DNA of 17,224 bases from Micromonosporaceae bacterium (lineage in GTDB: Bacteria; Actinomycetota; Actinomycetes; Mycobacteriales; Micromonosporaceae): positions 1 to 17,224 of the forward strand of contig JADGHA010000029.1 of assembly GCA_019689695.1 (NCBI GenBank). Reading direction: 5' to 3'. Made by a program: the position numbers and the translations under genes. Shown here one piece after another: positions 1 through 7,624 of this stretch (positions are counted from its first letter, which is position 1; every line of letters starts with the position of its first letter). Below the pieces are notes generated by a model that worked only from the letters and a program-made list of their open reading frames with translations, searched no databases and had not been told where the DNA came from.

Positions 1-17
1 CGCCCCCGCCCACCCAC

Positions 18-1181
18 ATGCGGCTGACCGCCGAGACCTACGCCGAGCTCGACCGGTCCCTGGCGCCCGTCGACGCGCTGCTGCGCCAGCGGTACCCAGG
101 GCCGGCCGCGGGCCGGCAGCCGGTGCACACCGTCTACGTGCCGGCCGACAAGGTCCATAGTGGACTGGTGACCGAGTGGGGGGAGGCGGCCCTCGCCGCC
201 CTGGAGCGCAACCCGCCGCTGCCGTTCGCCGGCGAGCTGGCCGGCCGGGTCGCCGCCAAGCTGCGCCGGGAGCCGATCGAGGACCTGCGGATCGACTTCG
301 AGGACGGGTACGGGGTCCGCTCCGACGACGAAGAGGACAAGGCGGTACGTTCCGCCGCGGCGGCCCTGGCCGCCCTCGACCGCCGGCCGCCGGTGGTCGG
401 GATCCGTATCAAGAGCCTGGAGGGGCCGGCCAGGCGCCGGGCGGTGCGCACGCTGGACATGTTTCTGGACGCGCTGGGTACGGGCGCGTTCGTGGTGACG
501 CTGCCCAAGGTGAGCGCGGTCGAGCAGGTCGACGCCATGGTGCTCCTGTGTGGACGGCTGGAGCAGGCGTACGGGCTGCCGGACCGGTCGCTGCGCTTCG
601 AGCTCCAGGTGGAGACCCCGGCCGCGGTGCTCGGTGCGGACGGGGCGGCCACCGTGGCGCGGATGGTGCACGCGGCCGATGGCCGCTGCGCCGGCCTGCA
701 CTACGGCACCTACGACTACAGCGCGGCGTGCGGGATCGCCGCGGCGTACCAGAGCATGGACCATCCGGTGGCCGACCACGCCAAGGCGGTCATGCAGGTG
801 GCTGCCGCCGGCACGGGGGTGCCGGTCAGCGACGGGTCGACCAACGTGCTGCCGGTGGGGGACACGGCGGCGGTGCACGCCGGCTGGCGGCTGCACGCGC
901 GGCTGGTCCGGCGGTCCCTGGAGCGCGGCTTCTACCGGGGGTGGGACCTGCACCCGGCGCAGCTGCCGACCCGGTACGCCGCCACCTACGAGTTCTTCCG
1001 GTCCGGCTCGGCCGCGGCCGCGGACCGGCTCTCGGCGTACCTGCGGCGGCGGTCCGGCGGGGTGCTGGACGAGCCGGCGACCGCGCGCGCTCTCGCCGGC
1101 TTCCTGCTGCGCGGCCTGGACTGCGGCGCGCTCGACCCGGGCGAGGTGCCCTTCCGACGGTCCCAGCTGGAGAGCCTATGA
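18..1181 (+). CDS. CitE-like HpcH/HpaI aldolase/citrate lyase family protein (DUF6986-like)
   Basis: This is a 387-aa TIM-barrel protein of the HpcH/HpaI aldolase/citrate lyase beta superfamily. Visible family marks are the acidic run RIDFEDGYG (residues 91-99), the strand-end motif FELQVETPAA with the presumed metal ligand E199, and GTYDYSA with D233. Family members make or break C-C bonds in acyl-CoA or 2-oxoacid substrates using Mg2+. The stop overlaps the allantoinase start by 4 bp (ATGA), so the gene is translationally coupled to the ureide pathway. My inference is that it consumes glyoxylate, the end product of that pathway, in a malate-synthase-like or malyl-CoA-like condensation. The actual substrate is not visible. 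The ATG at 18 fits the family's N-terminus, but no clear ribosome binding site is visible in the 17 bases before it, so a start further upstream is possible. Confidence 0.8.
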   Translation: MRLTAETYAELDRSLAPVDALLRQRYPGPAAGRQPVHTVYVPADKVHSGLVTEWGEAALAALERNPPLPFAGELAGRVAAKLRREPIEDLRIDFEDGYGVRSDDEEDKAVRSAAAALAALDRRPPVVGIRIKSLEGPARRRAVRTLDMFLDALGTGAFVVTLPKVSAVEQVDAMVLLCGRLEQAYGLPDRSLRFELQVETPAAVLGADGAATVARMVHAADGRCAGLHYGTYDYSAACGIAAAYQSMDHPVADHAKAVMQVAAAGTGVPVSDGSTNVLPVGDTAAVHAGWRLHARLVRRSLERGFYRGWDLHPAQLPTRYAATYEFFRSGSAAAADRLSAYLRRRSGGVLDEPATARALAGFLLRGLDCGALDPGEVPFRRSQLESL

Positions 1182-2476
1182 AATACGACTTCGTGCTGCG
1201 CTCGCAGCGGGTGGTGCTGCCCGACGGCGAGCGCCCCGCCTCGGTCTGCGTGGTGAACGGCCGCATCGACACCATCGAGCCGTACGAGTTCGGCGGCGAC
1301 GACCTTGGCGATGCGGCGCTGCTGCCCGGCCTGGTCGACACCCACGTCCACGTCAACGAGCCCGGACGCACCGAGTGGGAGGGGTTCGCCTGCGCCACCC
1401 GGGCCGCCGCGGCCGGCGGCGTGACCACCGTCATCGACATGCCGCTCAACTCGGTCCCGCCCACGGTCAACGTCCAGGCGTTGAACGTCAAGCGGCGCGC
1501 GGCCGAGGGGCGCTGCCACGTGGACGTCGGCTTCTGGGGCGGCGCCATACCTTCCAACCTGGACGAGCTGGCCGACCTCCACCGGGCCGGCGTGTTCGGC
1601 TTCAAGTGCTTCCTGTCCGACCCGGGGGTGCCGGAGTTCCCGCCGCTGGACCCCGCCGGCCTGCACGCCGCGCTGGCCGCGGTGGACGCGCTGTTCGTCG
1701 TGCACGCCGAGGACCCGAAGTCGCTGCGCGAGGCGCCCCGGTCCCGGCGCTACGAGGACTTCCTCGCCTCCCGGCCGCGGGCGGCCGAGAACGACGCCGT
1801 CGCCACGGTGGTCGACGCCGCCCGGCGCAGCGGCCGGCGCATGCACATCCTGCACCTGTCCTCGTCGGACGCGCTCTCCTCGCTCGCCCGGGCGCGCCGG
1901 GACCGGCTGCCGGTGACCGCGGAGACCTGCCCGCACTACCTGACCCTCGCTGCCGAGCACGTGCCGGATGGTGCGACCGAGTTCAAGTGCTGCCCGCCGA
2001 TCCGGGAGGCGGACAACGGCGACGCCTTGTGGCACGGACTGGCCAACGGCCTGATCGACTGCGTGGTCTCCGACCACTCGCCCTGCTCCCCGGAGCTGAA
2101 GCAGCCGGACAGCGGCGACTTCTCCGCGGCCTGGGGCGGCATCGCCTCCCTGCAGCTGGGGCTACCCGTGATGTGGACCGCGGCCCGCCGGCGCGGGTAC
2201 TCGCTCGCCGACGTGGTGCGCTGGATGGCGCAACGGCCGGCCGAGCTGGTGGGGCTGCGCCGCAAGGGACGCATCGCGGAGGGGTACGACGCGGACTTCG
2301 TGGTGTTCGCCCCCGACGAGACCTTCGTGGTCGAGCCGGACGCGCTGCACCACCGGCATCCGGTCACCCCGTACGCGGGCCAGACGTTGCACGGGGTGGT
2401 CCGGCAGACGTGGCTGCGTGGCCACCAGCTCTCCGGGAACCCGGCCGGCCGGCTGCTCGCCCGGGACGCGGAGTGA
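1178..2476 (+). CDS. allB: Allantoinase
   Basis: This 432-aa cyclic amidohydrolase hydrolyses allantoin to allantoate in the cytoplasm. The binuclear metal-site residues are all visible: the HVH pair H56/H58 in GLVDTHVHVNEPG, the lysine to be carboxylated K143 in FGFKCFLSDPG, H176 in VVHAED, H226 in ILHLSSSDA and D299 in VVSDHSP. The HVNEPGRTEWEGF stretch and the K-containing loop distinguish allantoinase from dihydroorotase and hydantoinase. The ATG at 1178 overlaps the upstream stop (ATGA) and follows a GGAGAG box. The end overlaps the allantoicase start by 4 bp. Length is normal for the family. The operon promoter lies outside the window. Confidence 0.95.
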   Translation: MKYDFVLRSQRVVLPDGERPASVCVVNGRIDTIEPYEFGGDDLGDAALLPGLVDTHVHVNEPGRTEWEGFACATRAAAAGGVTTVIDMPLNSVPPTVNVQALNVKRRAAEGRCHVDVGFWGGAIPSNLDELADLHRAGVFGFKCFLSDPGVPEFPPLDPAGLHAALAAVDALFVVHAEDPKSLREAPRSRRYEDFLASRPRAAENDAVATVVDAARRSGRRMHILHLSSSDALSSLARARRDRLPVTAETCPHYLTLAAEHVPDGATEFKCCPPIREADNGDALWHGLANGLIDCVVSDHSPCSPELKQPDSGDFSAAWGGIASLQLGLPVMWTAARRRGYSLADVVRWMAQRPAELVGLRRKGRIAEGYDADFVVFAPDETFVVEPDALHHRHPVTPYAGQTLHGVVRQTWLRGHQLSGNPAGRLLARDAE

Positions 2477-3510
2477 GCAGGCTGCCCGACCTCGCCTCGC
2501 GGCTGCTCGGCGGCGGGGTGGTGTACGCCAGTGACGAGTTCTTCGGCGCCTGCGACAACCTGGTCAACCCGCAGCCGCCCAGCTTCACGCCGCAGACGTT
2601 CGGGCCCAAGGGACAGGTGTACGACGGCTGGGAGACCCGCCGCAGGCGGGAGCCGGGCCACGACCACGCCATCGTCCGGCTCGGCGCCGCCGGTGTGGTG
2701 CGCGAAGTGATCATCGACACGGCCTACTTCACCGGCAACTTCCCGCCGTACGCGTCGGTGGAGGCGTGCGGCATGGAGGGGTACCCGTCGCCGGACGAGC
2801 TGGCCGAGGCCGACTGGGTGACGCTGGTGCCCCGATCGCCGCTCGCCGGCGACACCCGGAACGTGTTCGCTGTGGACGTCCCGATGCGCTTCACCCATGT
2901 GCGACTGTCCATCTACCCGGACGGCGGGGTCGCCCGGCTACGGGTGCACGGCGAACCGGTACCGGACCCGCGGTTCCTGCCCGACGGGGCAATCGACCTC
3001 GCGGCGCTGGAGCTGGGCGGTGCGGTGGTCGAGTGCAGCGACATGTTCTACGGCTCGCCGAACAACCTAATCGCGCCCGGCCCGGCGCGCAGCATGGGGG
3101 AGGGCTGGGAGACCGCGCGCCGCCGCGGCGGCGGCAACGACTGGGTCCGGATCCGCCTCATCGCGTCGGGCGTGATCCGCCTGGCCGAGCTGGACACCAC
3201 CCACTTCAAGGGCAACGCACCCGACGCCGCCTCGCTGCAGGGTCTCGGCGCGGACGGCGCCTGGCTGGAGATCCTGCCGCGCACCCGGCTGCAGCCGGAC
3301 ACCCCGCACCGGTTCCGGATCCCCGAGCTGCCCCCGGTCAGCGAGGTGCGGCTGGACGCGTACCCCGACGGTGGGATGGCCCGGCTGCGGCTCTACGGCG
3401 AGCTGACCGCGCAGGCCCGCGCCGAGCTCACGCGGCGCTGGTTGAGCCTGTTGCCGCCCGCCCAGGCGGCCCAGGTGGAGGCGACGAAGGCAACTCTCGG
3501 CACATCCTAA
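2473..3510 (+). CDS. alc: Allantoicase
   Basis: This 345-aa protein is built of two similar halves, as allantoicases are. Each half carries a matching set of motifs: SDEFFGACDNLVNP and SDMFYGSPNNLIAP, then YDGWETRRRR and GEGWETARRR, then DTAYFTGNFPP and DTTHFKGNAPD, then IYPDGGVARLRVHGE and AYPDGGMARLRLYGE. The enzyme cleaves allantoate to ureidoglycolate and urea. Translation starts at a GTG that overlaps the allantoinase stop (GTGA). It is the last gene of the ureide operon in this window. No ureidoglycolate lyase or urease gene is visible, so the next steps must be encoded elsewhere. Confidence 0.95.
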   Translation: MSRLPDLASRLLGGGVVYASDEFFGACDNLVNPQPPSFTPQTFGPKGQVYDGWETRRRREPGHDHAIVRLGAAGVVREVIIDTAYFTGNFPPYASVEACGMEGYPSPDELAEADWVTLVPRSPLAGDTRNVFAVDVPMRFTHVRLSIYPDGGVARLRVHGEPVPDPRFLPDGAIDLAALELGGAVVECSDMFYGSPNNLIAPGPARSMGEGWETARRRGGGNDWVRIRLIASGVIRLAELDTTHFKGNAPDAASLQGLGADGAWLEILPRTRLQPDTPHRFRIPELPPVSEVRLDAYPDGGMARLRLYGELTAQARAELTRRWLSLLPPAQAAQVEATKATLGTS

Positions 3511-3538
3511 CCGCCGTTTCTGTCACGGCCGGTCCGGT

Positions 3539-3580
3539 AGTTCGCAAAAGACGCAAGATATCGACAATTGCGGAACCTGG
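3539..3580. promoter_or_regulatory. AT-richer imperfect inverted repeat, possible promoter/operator
   Basis: The segment after the allantoicase stop is clearly AT-richer than its surroundings. It has imperfect arms, AGTTCGCAA and TTGCGGAACCT, around a core containing two copies of CGCAA followed by GATATC. A weak TTCGCA/GACAAT pair with 16-bp spacing could serve as a promoter for the small gene at 3651. The promoter assignment is inference. Confidence 0.3.
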
Positions 3581-3604
3581 ACTGCCCCCCGGCCGTCTTA
3601 CGTG

Positions 3605-3630
3605 GTGCGGGGACATCGCCGTCCCCGCGC
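3605..3630 (+). other. GC-rich hairpin 20 bases upstream of the small gene
   Basis: The arms GCGGGGAC (3607-3614) and GTCCCCGC (3621-3628) are perfectly complementary around a 6-base loop. The stem extends by a T-G wobble and one G-C pair to 3605-3630. No T tract follows, so it is not a classical intrinsic terminator. It could be a weak terminator of the ureide operon or a leader hairpin for the next gene. Confidence 0.4.
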
Positions 3631-3650
3631 CGCCGGAGACGGGGGTTGCC

Positions 3651-3854
3651 ATGAACGTGGTGATCAGGAGTCGCGCGGAGCTGCTCGCCTGGCACGACGA
3701 GCTACTCGACCGGGTCGGCATGAGCAAGGAGCAGCTGTACCGGTTGGCCGAACAGTGGCGGTTGCGCCGCGACAAGCGCCGGGTGTACGAGACGCTGCGG
3801 TCCATCGACTGGCTCCTCGCCGAGGACGTGGCGGTCGAACGCTGCGCCCGGTAG
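3651..3854 (+). CDS. Small 67-aa protein of unknown function
   Basis: I do not recognise this family by name. The 67-aa product (first residues MNVVIRSRAELLAWHDELL) is highly charged and predicted mainly helical. The segment GMSKEQLYRLAEQWRLRRD (about residues 23-41) has helix-turn-helix-like spacing. It ends in a WLLAED helix. There is no signal peptide or membrane segment. The reading frame has actinobacterial codon use, and an ATG follows a G-rich stretch (GGGGG) at suitable distance. It stands alone between the ureide operon and the methyltransferase gene, with a hairpin directly upstream and about 110 bases of promoter-like sequence downstream. A small DNA- or protein-binding regulator is possible, but that is only inference. 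Confidence 0.6.
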   Translation: MNVVIRSRAELLAWHDELLDRVGMSKEQLYRLAEQWRLRRDKRRVYETLRSIDWLLAEDVAVERCAR

Positions 3855-3896
3855 GGGCACACATTCGTTCACGTCGCTACATATTGAGACCGCACC

Positions 3897-3933
3897 ATGT
3901 CATCGGAGTCGTTCTAGCGGTAGGTTGTACCGC
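3897..3933 (+). promoter_or_regulatory. Putative promoter with inverted repeat upstream of the methyltransferase
   Basis: A -35-like ATGTCA (3897-3902) is followed by 18 bases and a TAGGTT -10 (3921-3926). A perfect inverted repeat, GCGGTA-N5-TACCGC (3917-3933), covers the -10 box and the expected transcription start. This placement fits a repressor operator. The start codon at 3965 follows a GGGAG box. Confidence 0.4.
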
Positions 3934-3964
3934 GAATGATCAGACAACGACGGGGTGGGAGCGG

Positions 3965-4768
3965 ATGGACCTGCCAACATGGGCGCCGGAGGGGATCGAC
4001 GTCACCCGGCCGAGCGCGGCACGCGTCTACGACTACATCCTGGGCGGCGCGCACAACTTCGCCGTCGACCGGGCGCTCGGCGACGAGCTGATCCGCACCT
4101 CGCCGGATGTCGCCGAGACCATGCGGTCCAACCGGGTCTTCCTCCGTCGAGCCGTACGCTTCCTCGCCGAGCAGGGCGTGCGGCAGTTCCTGGACATCGG
4201 CTCCGGCGTCCCGACCGTCGGCAACGTGCACGAGATCGCCCAGCAGGTGGCGCCTGAGTCCACTGTGGTCTACGTGGACGTGGACCCGGTGGCGGTTGCG
4301 CACAGCGAGGCCATCCTGGCCGGTAACGAGCGGGCCGGCGTCATCTGCGCTGACCTGCGCGAGCCGGAGCGGATCCGGGCCGAGGCCACCCAGCTCGGGC
4401 TGATCGACTTCAGCCGGCCGGTCGCCGTGCTGCTCGCCGGCGTGGTGCACTTCGTGCCGGACGCCGACAACCCGGCCGATCTCGTGGCGAGCCTGCGCGA
4501 CCCCTTGGTCCCGGGCAGCTACCTGCTCATCTCGCACACCACCTTCGACGGGCAGCCGCCGGAAGTCATTGAGGCGCAGCAGCTGGCCGCCCGGACCGCC
4601 ACCCCGCTGTTCCCCCGGCCGCACAAGGAGATCCTGGCGTACTTCGACGGGCTGACCCTGGTCGACCCAGGGCTGGTCTTCATTCCGCTGTGGCGGCCCG
4701 ACCCCGGTGAGCGCGTCGAGCACCCGGAGCGGATCTCGGCGTACGCGGGTGTCGGCGTCAAGGCCTGA
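3965..4768 (+). CDS. SAM-dependent methyltransferase, DUF574 (Methyltransf_19) family
   Basis: This 267-aa protein belongs to the DUF574 family common in actinomycetes. The diagnostic N-terminal signature is present (PSAARVYDYILGGAHNFAVDR, about residues 17-37). The SAM-binding glycine loop FLDIGSGVPT follows, then YVDVDPVAVAHS, which ends the second strand with acidic ligands, and then the CADLRE segment. The substrate is unknown for most members of this family. A GGGAG box lies just before the ATG. The c-di-GMP enzyme gene starts 12 bases after the stop, so the two are probably co-transcribed. The length is normal and all core motifs are intact. Confidence 0.9.
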   Translation: MDLPTWAPEGIDVTRPSAARVYDYILGGAHNFAVDRALGDELIRTSPDVAETMRSNRVFLRRAVRFLAEQGVRQFLDIGSGVPTVGNVHEIAQQVAPESTVVYVDVDPVAVAHSEAILAGNERAGVICADLREPERIRAEATQLGLIDFSRPVAVLLAGVVHFVPDADNPADLVASLRDPLVPGSYLLISHTTFDGQPPEVIEAQQLAARTATPLFPRPHKEILAYFDGLTLVDPGLVFIPLWRPDPGERVEHPERISAYAGVGVKA

Positions 4769-4780
4769 GCGGCGGCGACG

Positions 4781-6838
4781 GTGGACAAGGACGCCGAGCT
4801 GGCGCGGGCGTGGGCGGCCGCGATCGCCCGGCGCGGCTTCGTGCCGATGGGCGTCGGGGAGCTGGAACAGCTGCTGCTGTCCCTGGCCCGTCGGATCCTC
4901 GGGCCGGACCAGCCGGACGGCCGGGAGATCGGCGCGGCCATGGTCGCCGCCCACCTCACCGACCCGGAGGCGCTCGCGGTCACGCTCGACGTGCTCGACG
5001 CGCACCTGCCACCAGGCCCGCGGCTGAGCGCCCTGCGTGGCGAGGTGGCCAGCGGGTACGCCCATCAGCTGCGCGCTGTCACCCTGGCCGAGCAGGAGGT
5101 GCTCGCGCGGGCCATCATCGACGCGCAGGCGCAGGTCGAGCGCGCCGCCCGGCAGAGCGAGGCCCGGTTCGGGGCCATCTTCGCCAAGGCCGCGATCGGC
5201 ATCGGCATCTCCGACGAGCACGGCCGCATCGTGCAGGTCAACCAGGCACTGGCGGACATGCTCGGCTACCGGCAGGAGGAGATGCGCGGGATGAACGTGC
5301 TGGAGATGACGCACCCCTCCGACCCGCCGGAGATGTGGCAGCAGTACGAGAAGATGGCCCGCGGCGAGGTGGACCACCTCCGGATGGAGAAGGCGTACTA
5401 CCGCAGAGACGGCGCCGTGGTCTGGACCGACCTGACCGTCTCCCAGCTGCGGGACGAGCAGGGCCGTCCGCAGTTCAACGTCGCGGTGATCGACGACGTC
5501 ACCGAGCGCCACCACCTGCAGGAGCGGCTGCGCCACCAGGCCACCCACGACCCGCTCACCGGGCTGCCCAACCGCAGCCTGTTCACCGACCGGCTGGCCG
5601 AGGTGGTGGCGGCGGCCGGCGCGGGCGACCGGCTCGGTGTCTGCTACCTGGACCTGGACGGCTTCAAGCGGATCAACGACACGCTCGGGCACGACATCGG
5701 CGACCGGCTGCTGACCATGGTGGCCGAGCGGCTCGGCGAGTGCGCCGCCGAGCGCGGGCACCTGGCCGCGCGGATGGGCGGCGACGAGTTCGTCATCCTG
5801 GTCGAGCACTCGGCCGGGCCGGACCAGCTGGCGGAGCTGGCCGAGGCCGCCCTGCGCACGCTGGACACCCCGGTCGCCGTCGGCCGGCACCGGCTGCGGG
5901 TCACCGCCAGCATCGGCGTGGTCGAGCGTCCGGCCGCCGGCGCCGACCCGGCCGAGATCCTCAAGGCCGCCGACGTCACCCTGTACCGGGCGAAGGCGGC
6001 CGGCCGCGGCCGGTGGGCGCTGTACGACCCACACGCGGTGGCCGCCCAGGTGGCCCGGTACGAGCTGTCCGCGGCCCTGCCCGACGCCCTGGACCGGGGC
6101 GAGTTCTCGCTGGTGTACCAGCCGATCGTGGCGCTGCCGGACGGCAAGCTGCTCGGCATGGAGGCGCTGGTGCGGTGGAACCACCCCCGGCTGGGCACGC
6201 TCACCCCGGACCAGTTCATCGGGCTGGCCGAGGAGACCGGGGTGATCGTGCCGCTCGGCCGGCAGGTGCTGTGGCAGGCGTGCCGGGAGGCGGCGACCTG
6301 GCCGGACCGGTTCCCGGGCAGCGACGTGTTCGTCAGCGTCAACCTGGCCGCGGCGCAGACCCACGAGGCGTCCCTCGTCGGCGACGTGCGTCAGGTCCTC
6401 GCCGAGACGGGCCTGACCGCCGGCCGGCTGCAGCTGGAACTGACCGAGAGCGCGCTGATGGCCACCTCCGGCGCGCCACTGCAGGCGCTGCACTCGCTCG
6501 CCGACCACGGCGTACGGGTGGCCATCGACGACTTCGGCACCGGGTACTCCAGCCTGGCGTACCTGCGCAGCCTGCCGGTGCACGCGCTGAAGCTGCCCAA
6601 GCAGTTCATCGAAGGGCTCGGCGTCGAGGCGGCCGACGACGTCCGCGGCGTGGACGAGCGCATCGTGGACGCCCTGATCCGGCTCGCCCACGCGATCGAC
6701 CTGACGGTGACCGCGGAGGGCGTGGAGCACCAGGCCCAGGCGGACAAGCTCTGCGCGCTCGGCTGCGACAGCGCCCAGGGCTGGCACATCGCCGAACCCA
6801 CCCCGGCGGACGACCTGGCCGCCCTGTTCGCCGGCTGA
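4781..6838 (+). CDS. Soluble PAS-GGDEF-EAL diguanylate cyclase/phosphodiesterase
   Basis: This 685-aa cytoplasmic protein has an N-terminal helical region (1-125), a PAS/PAC domain (about 128-245), a GGDEF domain (about 250-412) and an EAL domain (about 425-680). There is no membrane segment. The active-site GGDEF (333-337) is intact, so diguanylate cyclase activity is plausible. The EAL domain keeps EAL (461-463), the N of SVNLA, the E of LELTES, IDDFGTGYSS, the K of LKLPKQF, AEGVE and the late Q (QGWHI). Phosphodiesterase activity is therefore also plausible. The inhibitory RxxD site upstream of GGDEF is replaced by E324-x-x-H327, so product inhibition is probably lost. The start is a GTG 12 bases after the methyltransferase stop. 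The architecture matches c-di-GMP proteins that control development in streptomycetes. Confidence 0.93.
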   Translation: MDKDAELARAWAAAIARRGFVPMGVGELEQLLLSLARRILGPDQPDGREIGAAMVAAHLTDPEALAVTLDVLDAHLPPGPRLSALRGEVASGYAHQLRAVTLAEQEVLARAIIDAQAQVERAARQSEARFGAIFAKAAIGIGISDEHGRIVQVNQALADMLGYRQEEMRGMNVLEMTHPSDPPEMWQQYEKMARGEVDHLRMEKAYYRRDGAVVWTDLTVSQLRDEQGRPQFNVAVIDDVTERHHLQERLRHQATHDPLTGLPNRSLFTDRLAEVVAAAGAGDRLGVCYLDLDGFKRINDTLGHDIGDRLLTMVAERLGECAAERGHLAARMGGDEFVILVEHSAGPDQLAELAEAALRTLDTPVAVGRHRLRVTASIGVVERPAAGADPAEILKAADVTLYRAKAAGRGRWALYDPHAVAAQVARYELSAALPDALDRGEFSLVYQPIVALPDGKLLGMEALVRWNHPRLGTLTPDQFIGLAEETGVIVPLGRQVLWQACREAATWPDRFPGSDVFVSVNLAAAQTHEASLVGDVRQVLAETGLTAGRLQLELTESALMATSGAPLQALHSLADHGVRVAIDDFGTGYSSLAYLRSLPVHALKLPKQFIEGLGVEAADDVRGVDERIVDALIRLAHAIDLTVTAEGVEHQAQADKLCALGCDSAQGWHIAEPTPADDLAALFAG

Positions 6839-6881
6839 GGGGCAGCCGCGCCCAGGCGCAGCGGGACAGCCAACCCGACCG

Positions 6882-7511
6882 TCAGGCGCGGGTGGCGGCG
6901 AGGCGGACGCCGAGAAGGACCAGCGTCGCCCCGGTCAGCCCGTCGACCGTGCGGCGGATCGCCGGCCTGTCGAGCAGGCGCCGCACTCCACTCACCACTG
7001 TGGCGACGGTCCCGAACCAGAGCAGGGTGATGAGGCATGCGGTCACCGACAGCAGCAGCACATCGGAGACCGCCGGCTGGCGGGGGAGGAACTGTGGCAT
7101 CAGCGCGACGAAGAAGACCGCGGCCTTGGGGTTGAGCACGTTGCACAGCAGGCCGGATCGGAACGCTGCGACCGCCGTCCGCGCTGCCCGCTCCGGCCCC
7201 GGCTCAGCTGCCCCACTGGGGCGCCGGGCCGCTGAGCGCAACGCCCGCACGCCGAGGAAGAGCAGATAGCCGGCACCGACGATCTTGACGACGGTGAAGG
7301 CGGTGGCGGAGGCGGCCAGCAGGGCGGCTACACCGGTGGCTGCCGCGAGCACCCAGACGAGGATGCCGGCGGCGACACCCGACGCGGTCGCCAATCCGGC
7401 GAGGCGGCCGGAGGTGACGGCGTTGCGGACGACCACCGCGAAGTCGGGCCCGGGCGACATCGCGCCCAACCCCAGCGCCGCCGCGAACGCGGCCACCTGG
7501 GTCGCCGTCAT
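6882..7511 (-). CDS. LysE/RhtB-family amino-acid exporter
   Basis: This 209-aa inner-membrane protein has about six hydrophobic segments. It shows the LysE/RhtB signature near the N-terminus (MSPGPDFAVVVRNAVTSG) and the NPKAAVFFVALMPQF motif in the middle. Members export amino acids or similar small zwitterions. Its ATG has an AGAGG box and overlaps the stop of a possible 38-aa ORF (ATGA). This would place it at the 3' end of the long minus-strand operon, perhaps removing an amino-acid-like intermediate. It converges with the c-di-GMP gene, with 43 bases between the stops and no obvious terminator hairpin. Confidence 0.88.
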   Translation of the reverse strand: MTATQVAAFAAALGLGAMSPGPDFAVVVRNAVTSGRLAGLATASGVAAGILVWVLAAATGVAALLAASATAFTVVKIVGAGYLLFLGVRALRSAARRPSGAAEPGPERAARTAVAAFRSGLLCNVLNPKAAVFFVALMPQFLPRQPAVSDVLLLSVTACLITLLWFGTVATVVSGVRRLLDRPAIRRTVDGLTGATLVLLGVRLAATRA

Positions 7512-7624
7512 GCCAGAACCTCTTGATCGTTTCCAGCTCCGCGCGCCCTGCGCGGTCGCCTCCAGCCGCGTGCCGCCGCAACGATCGCCGCCGAGCCCTT
7601 GACCATGCCGCGGCCGGTCGACAT
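7508..7624 (-). CDS. Possible 38-aa ORF bridging reductase and exporter genes
   Basis: An ATG that shares one base with the reductase stop (TAATG) opens a 38-codon frame. The frame ends in a TGA that overlaps the exporter ATG by 4 bp. The product starts MSTGRGMVKGSAAIVAAARG and has a basic, arginine-rich second half. An AGGGCGGG stretch could serve as ribosome binding site. GC at third codon positions is high only in the first half. It matches no family I know. It may be a real coupled microprotein, a remnant of a longer gene, or chance. The exact overlaps at both ends are the main support. Confidence 0.3.
   Translation of the reverse strand: MSTGRGMVKGSAAIVAAARGWRRPRRARGAGNDQEVLA

Noticed and set aside
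3605..3630. Intrinsic terminator after allantoicase
   Set aside because: The stem is good, but no T tract follows and it lies closer to the next start codon than to the allantoicase stop. Listed only as a hairpin.
3914..6787. A 957-codon open frame on the minus strand
   Set aside because: It lies opposite the methyltransferase and GGDEF-EAL genes, which have clear families. Its translation is low-complexity, as expected from high-GC antisense DNA.
4810..7269. An 819-codon plus-strand frame crossing the end of the c-di-GMP gene
   Set aside because: It is a shifted-frame shadow, rich in Arg/Gly/Pro, running over two genes on opposite strands.
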